DNA of 6,893 nt, taken from contig BNZC01000041.1 of assembly GCA_026000755.1 (NCBI GenBank), positions 1 through 6,893 of the forward strand, written 5' to 3'. Under the pieces are notes generated by a model, which saw only the letters and a list, made by a program, of their open reading frames with translations, was not told the origin of the DNA and made no database searches. The number at the start of each line of letters is the position of its first letter. Positions within the stretch are counted from its first letter, which is position 1. Below are positions 5,375 to 6,893 of this stretch, one piece after another. This DNA comes from Clostridia bacterium. Lineage in GTDB: Bacteria > Bacillota > Clostridia > Lachnospirales > Lachnospiraceae. The position numbers were made by a program, and so were the translations under genes.

Positions 5375-5845
5375 TTAAAACAGCTTAAACAACACTTGCC
5401 CAAACTCCGCAATATCTCCGTCCTTGATACAGATGTCAACGATTTCTCCATCCTGCTCCGCCACAATGTCATTCATCAGCTTCATGGCTTCTACAATACC
5501 AAGCACATCGCCTTTCTTGACCTTAGAGCCGATATGCACGAAAGGTTCTGCTCCCGGAGAAGCTGCCGAGTAAAACACGCCTACCAAGGGTGATTTCAGA
5601 TCCGTCAGATTGCTGAAATCCATGGAATTATTCTCTGTCGCCTTATCTCCCTCTGCCGGTGCGGCAGGTGCTAAGGTGGCTCCTGTCGGTGCAATAGGTG
5701 CAAAAGCGGGTGCAACAGGCTGTGCCTGCACAATTGTTTTCTCTTTTTCCAGACGGATTTTTACATCGCCTTCTGAAATTTCAAGGCGTGTCAATCCATT
5801 TTTTGTAAAAATCTCTGTCAGTGAGCGTACAGCATCAATATTCAT
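5375..5845 (-). CDS. accB: Biotin carboxyl carrier protein of acetyl-CoA carboxylase
   Basis: Carries the biotin that shuttles the carboxyl group between AccC and AccA/AccD. The 156 residues show the standard layout: an N-terminal helical part (1-35), a flexible Ala/Pro-rich linker (about 41-66, many AP and PA steps), then the biotinyl domain from about 80 to 156. The biotin site is EAMKLMN at 119-125, with K122 as the modified lysine. The segment SPLVGVFYSAASPGAEPFV at 85-103 includes the protruding thumb that marks acetyl-CoA carboxylase carriers and separates them from lipoyl and decarboxylase carriers. The ATG at 5843-5845 lies only 2 bases after the fabF stop, with GGGGGAG as ribosome site inside the fabF end. 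A biotin ligase is needed for its modification and is not in this window. Confidence 0.97.
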   Translation of the reverse strand: MNIDAVRSLTEIFTKNGLTRLEISEGDVKIRLEKEKTIVQAQPVAPAFAPIAPTGATLAPAAPAEGDKATENNSMDFSNLTDLKSPLVGVFYSAASPGAEPFVHIGSKVKKGDVLGIVEAMKLMNDIVAEQDGEIVDICIKDGDIAEFGQVLFKLF

Positions 5846-5847
5846 TA

Positions 5848-6789
5848 TTAGCTCCCCCTAACTTCCAGTTTATTAAAGACGATTCCCGCATTGTGACCGC
5901 CAAAGCCCAATGAAAGAGAAATGCCCTTATTGATGACTTGTTCCCTGCCAACATTCGGAACATAATCCAAATCGCAGTTTTCGTCTTTCTCACGATACCC
6001 TATCGTAGGCGGAATGAAGTTGTTCTCCAATGCCTTTATGACCGCAATGGCTTCAACTGCGCCCGCCGCTCCTAACATATGCCCTGTCATGGACTTGGTG
6101 GAACTGGTAGGTACCTTATAAGCCAAATCGCCCAAAGCTTTCTTAACCGCTAAGGTTTCTGTCTTGTCATTTAAGGGGGTAGACGTGCCGTGCATATTGA
6201 TGTAGAGCTGTTCATCCGGTGCAAATCCCGCTTCATCAAAGGCTAACTTAATCAACCTTGAACTACCCTCTGCATTGGAATCCGGTGCCGTCACATGATA
6301 CGCATCACAGGTGTTGCCATAGCCGCTGATTTCGCAATAGATGTGAGCACCACGAGCCTTTGCGTGTTCATAGTCCTCTAAAATGACTGCTCCCGCACCC
6401 TCTCCCATGACAAATCCATTTCTTTCCTTGTCAAAGGGAATGGAGCAACGATCCGGGTCATCGGATAGGGAAAGTGCCATACAGTTAATAAAACCTGCCA
6501 TGCACAAATCCTGTACTCCTGCTTCGGAACCACCTGCAATAATCGCATCCGCATAGCCATGCTTAATCGCACGGAATGCTTCCCCGATTGCATTGGTAGA
6601 GGTTGCACAAGCCGTAACAATGGGCAGATTCACTCCCCTCGCCCCATGCTTAATGGCAACTACGGCAGATGCCATATTGACAATCATCATTGGCACAAAA
6701 AACGGTGAAACCCGAGATGGTCCCTTCTCCATAAGTTTGGTATGTTCCGTAACCATCGTATTCATGCCACCGCAACCGGATCCAATGTA
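5848..6789 (-). CDS. fabF: 3-oxoacyl-ACP synthase II (FabF), 5' end missing
   Basis: Condenses malonyl-ACP with a growing acyl-ACP in fatty-acid elongation. About 310 C-terminal residues are present; roughly 100 N-terminal residues of the usual 410 or so are missing. The recognisable sequence begins at YIGSGCGGMNTM, whose first codon is 6787-6789; the ATG at 6763-6765 is internal and not the true start. Numbering from that Met, the catalytic triad is intact: C53 in TACATSTNA, H192 in MHGTSTPLND and H229 in SMTGHMLGAAGA, with K224 nearby. The C-terminal loop is LGFGGHN at 286-292. Just upstream of YIGSG the sequence switches to an inverted copy of fabF codons and reaches a TGA at 6799-6801, so the native 5' part is absent from this window rather than shown to be mutated. 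The stop lies 2 bases before accB. Confidence 0.95.
   Translation of the reverse strand, partial: YIGSGCGGMNTMVTEHTKLMEKGPSRVSPFFVPMMIVNMASAVVAIKHGARGVNLPIVTACATSTNAIGEAFRAIKHGYADAIIAGGSEAGVQDLCMAGFINCMALSLSDDPDRCSIPFDKERNGFVMGEGAGAVILEDYEHAKARGAHIYCEISGYGNTCDAYHVTAPDSNAEGSSRLIKLAFDEAGFAPDEQLYINMHGTSTPLNDKTETLAVKKALGDLAYKVPTSSTKSMTGHMLGAAGAVEAIAVIKALENNFIPPTIGYREKDENCDLDYVPNVGREQVINKGISLSLGFGGHNAGIVFNKLEVRGS
6167..6271 (-). repeat. fabF segment that is duplicated in inverted orientation at the window edge
   Basis: This internal part of fabF (codons around GSSRL to TSTPLND) is the exact reverse complement of 6789-6893. In this location it is in its natural place, in frame and within a complete FabF domain. 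Confidence 0.95.
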
Positions 6790-6893
6790 GAGGGTAGTTC
6801 AAGGTTGATTAAGTTAGCCTTTGATGAAGCGGGATTTGCACCGGATGAACAGCTCTACATCAATATGCACGGCACGTCTACCCCCTTAAATGA
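6789..6893 (+). repeat. Inverted 105-base copy of internal fabF at the window edge
   Basis: Every one of the 105 bases matches the reverse complement of 6167-6271. Read on the plus strand it encodes the FabF stretch from EGSSRL through YINMHGTSTPLN, so it is a fragment of fabF pointing the wrong way. The join shows imperfect homology: plus-strand ACCGGATCCAATGTAGAG (6775-6792) resembles the fabF coding strand ACCGGATTCCAATGCAGAG, differing by one substitution and one missing base. That pattern suggests strand switching within the same locus, as in amplification foldback chimeras, or an assembly error at a contig end. A real inversion or duplication is less likely. Confidence 0.9.

Noticed and set aside
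6763..6765. ATG of MNTMVTEH as a true fabF start
   Set aside because: FabF needs about 100 more N-terminal residues, and the upstream in-frame codons YIGSGCGG match the family, so this Met is internal.
6593..6790. Plus-strand open frame over the fabF 5' part
   Set aside because: It is antisense to conserved fabF and crosses into the chimeric join; no supporting features.

Overview
The window carries a bacterial fatty-acid synthesis gene block, read entirely from the minus strand, with a sporulation sigma factor gene downstream of it. Going right to left in the direction of transcription, the order is fabF (5' end missing), accB, fabZ, accC, accD, accA, a DegV/FakB-family gene, a strong intrinsic terminator, sigK, and then about 360 bases without a gene. 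The block order fabF-accB-fabZ-accC-accD-accA, separate accD and accA genes with clostridial-type AccA motifs, and an intact sigK point to a spore-forming Clostridia-class Firmicute, perhaps a Lachnospiraceae relative. The family-level placement is inference.

The fab/acc block encodes all four acetyl-CoA carboxylase subunits (AccB biotin carrier, AccC biotin carboxylase, AccD and AccA carboxyltransferase) plus two type II synthase enzymes, FabF (condensation) and FabZ (dehydration). Together they make malonyl-CoA and use it in chain elongation. From fabZ through degV every junction is a 4-base stop/start overlap, so degV is wired into the same translational chain. DegV-family proteins bind fatty acids (the FakB role), so a link to the pathway product or to exogenous fatty acids is plausible.

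The degV-sigK junction is the most interesting regulatory spot. A two-part 18-bp hairpin followed by seven Ts (minus strand) looks like the terminator of the fab/acc operon. Its 3' arm contains the sigK Shine-Dalgarno sequence, and its loop contains a sequence matching the sigma-K -10 element with an AC dinucleotide 17 bases upstream. Transcripts starting there would lack the 5' arm, so they would escape both termination and ribosome-site masking. SigK itself has no room for an N-terminal pro-sequence.

The left 360 bases hold imperfect palindromes and short hairpins but no supported gene. The right edge (6789-6893) is a perfect 105-base inverted copy of an internal part of fabF (6167-6271), joined through short imperfect homology. 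This looks like a foldback chimera or misassembly at a contig end, and the real fabF 5' region is not present.
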